Under the pieces are notes generated by a model that saw nothing but the letters and a program-made list of their open reading frames with translations, did no database searches and was not told the DNA's origin. A program made the translations under genes and the position numbers. A stretch of 64,000 bases of DNA from Cupriavidus basilensis (GTDB lineage: Bacteria > Pseudomonadota > Gammaproteobacteria > Burkholderiales > Burkholderiaceae). The stretch's first letter is position 1, and each line of letters starts with the position of its first letter. Of the stretch, positions 62,493 to 64,000 are shown piece after piece. Location of the stretch: assembly GCF_000832305.1 (NCBI RefSeq), contig NZ_CP010536.1:558001-622000 (forward strand), written 5' to 3'.

Positions 62493-63314
62493 ATGCGTTC
62501 CAACGTACACCAGGGCCATGTGGCCCGCAAACGATTCGGACAGAACTTCCTGGTCGATGACGGCATCATCCACGGCATCGTCAGTGCCATCGACCCGCAG
62601 CACGGCGACACCCTGGTCGAAATCGGCCCCGGTCTCGGCGCGCTGACCCAGCCGCTGCTGGAGCGCTTGCCGCAGATGCAGGTGGTCGAGCTTGATCGCG
62701 ACCTGGTAGAGCGCCTGCGCCGCCGCTACGGCGAACGGCTGCTGATCCACGCCGGCGACGCGCTGGCCTTCGATTTCGGCAAGCTGTGCGAAGCCGGCAA
62801 GCCGCTGCGCATCGTCGGCAACCTGCCCTACAACATCTCCAGCCCGCTGCTGTTCCACCTGGCCGAGTTTGCCGACCAGGTGCGCGACCAGCACTTCATG
62901 CTGCAAAAGGAAGTGGTCGAGCGCATGGTGGCTGAGCCGGGCAGCAAGGCCTTCGGGCGGCTGTCGATCATGCTGCAGGTGCGCTATCACATGGAGCATG
63001 TGCTCGATGTGCCGCCGGCCTCGTTCAACCCTCCGCCCAAGGTCGACTCCGCCGTGGTGCGCATGATCCCCTGGCCACGCCAGCCCGATGGCCAGTTGCG
63101 CTCTCCGTATCCCGCGTGCAACCTGACGGTGCTTGGCGACGTGGTGGCCGCGGCGTTCTCGCAGCGGCGCAAGGTCCTGCGCAATACACTGTCGATGCTG
63201 CGCGACCAGGTCGATTTTGAAGCGCTTGGCTTCGACCTGGCGCGGCGCGCCGAGGAAGTCCCCGTGGCCGAGTACGTCGGCCTGGCGCGCCAGCTTGAAA
63301 CCCCGGCTACATGA
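62493..63314 (+). CDS. rsmA: 16S rRNA dimethyladenosine transferase
   Basis: Dimethylates the two adjacent adenosines near the 3' end of 16S rRNA. The 273-aa protein has [18 protein letters not shown], the SAM-binding [15 protein letters not shown] and the catalytic [15 protein letters not shown]. It also shows [21 protein letters not shown] C-terminal sequence. Same-strand continuation of the lptD-surA-pdxA operon. Also called ksgA. Confidence 0.96.
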   Translation: MRSNVHQGHVARKRFGQNFLVDDGIIHGIVSAIDPQHGDTLVEIGPGLGALTQPLLERLPQMQVVELDRDLVERLRRRYGERLLIHAGDALAFDFGKLCEAGKPLRIVGNLPYNISSPLLFHLAEFADQVRDQHFMLQKEVVERMVAEPGSKAFGRLSIMLQVRYHMEHVLDVPPASFNPPPKVDSAVVRMIPWPRQPDGQLRSPYPACNLTVLGDVVAAAFSQRRKVLRNTLSMLRDQVDFEALGFDLARRAEEVPVAEYVGLARQLETPAT

Positions 63315-63385
63315 TGATGCGCACGACCGGCTCTCGTTCCCATTGGTGGCGCTGCTGAGCGCAGCGGCACGTCGTCATCCCCTGA

Positions 63386-64000
<615 letters not shown>

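Overview
The window is a GC-rich (roughly two-thirds G+C), gene-dense chromosomal segment of a betaproteobacterium of the Burkholderiales. The gene order (dusB-fis-purH next to ruvC and ruvAB; lptD-surA-pdxA-rsmA; pepP and a ubiH-like gene; tyrS-dtd; rplM-rpsI-erpA) and an Atm1-type exporter like AtmA of Cupriavidus metallidurans point to Cupriavidus or a close Ralstonia relative. I see no insertion sequence, prophage, CRISPR array, rRNA or tRNA. The only non-coding RNA gene recognised with certainty is RNase P RNA. Nothing looks like a recently acquired island.

Layout. 1-2.9 kb: a truncated LysR gene, a short SDR protein, mobB and a cardiolipin-synthase-like phospholipase D. 3.2-11.9 kb: a fatty-acid beta-oxidation cluster made of a TetR regulator, an acyl-CoA dehydrogenase, a FadN-type fused hydroxyacyl-CoA dehydrogenase/enoyl-CoA hydratase, a thiolase, a DegV-family lipid-binding protein, an enoyl-CoA hydratase and, convergently, a YciA-type thioesterase. 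12.1-17 kb: the AtmA-like exporter and an NMT1/SsuA-type ABC importer. 17-24.3 kb: amino-acid genes (Lrp-type regulator, cysteine-dioxygenase-family protein, LysR regulator, glutamate dehydrogenase, glutamate/aspartate ABC importer gltIJKL). 24.4-30.7 kb: class II glutamine amidotransferase, tartrate/malate dehydrogenase plus glycerate kinase, pyrC, a DUF3025 protein, rnpB and an OsmC-like protein.

30.7-34.3 kb: a 765-bp gap with a candidate small RNA, then rplM-rpsI, a membrane coiled-coil protein, a bactofilin and erpA. 34.3-43.7 kb: a PhyH dioxygenase divergent from a LysR gene with an ordered operator array, anmK, an M23 peptidase, tyrS, dtd, a PEBP-like protein, a histidine phosphatase, a queuosine-precursor transporter and a SYLF lipoprotein. 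43.8-51 kb: ruvB, ruvA, a glycerophosphodiesterase, ruvC, a repeat-rich gap, purH, fis and dusB. 51.2-57.3 kb: a ubiH-like gene, an unknown protein, pepP, murU, azlD, azlC and amgK. 57.5-64 kb: lptD, surA, pdxA, rsmA and the 5' part of trpS.

Functional themes. The fad cluster covers a complete beta-oxidation spiral except acyl-CoA ligation. Cell-wall recycling is represented by anmK, amgK and murU, beside an M23 hydrolase. Envelope biogenesis appears as lptD and surA. The most interesting non-coding signals are a probable small RNA upstream of rplM that displays an anti-Shine-Dalgarno sequence in a hairpin loop, a three-copy inverted operator array spaced exactly 16 bp between the PhyH gene and its LysR regulator, and palindromic dispersed repeats in two intergenic gaps.
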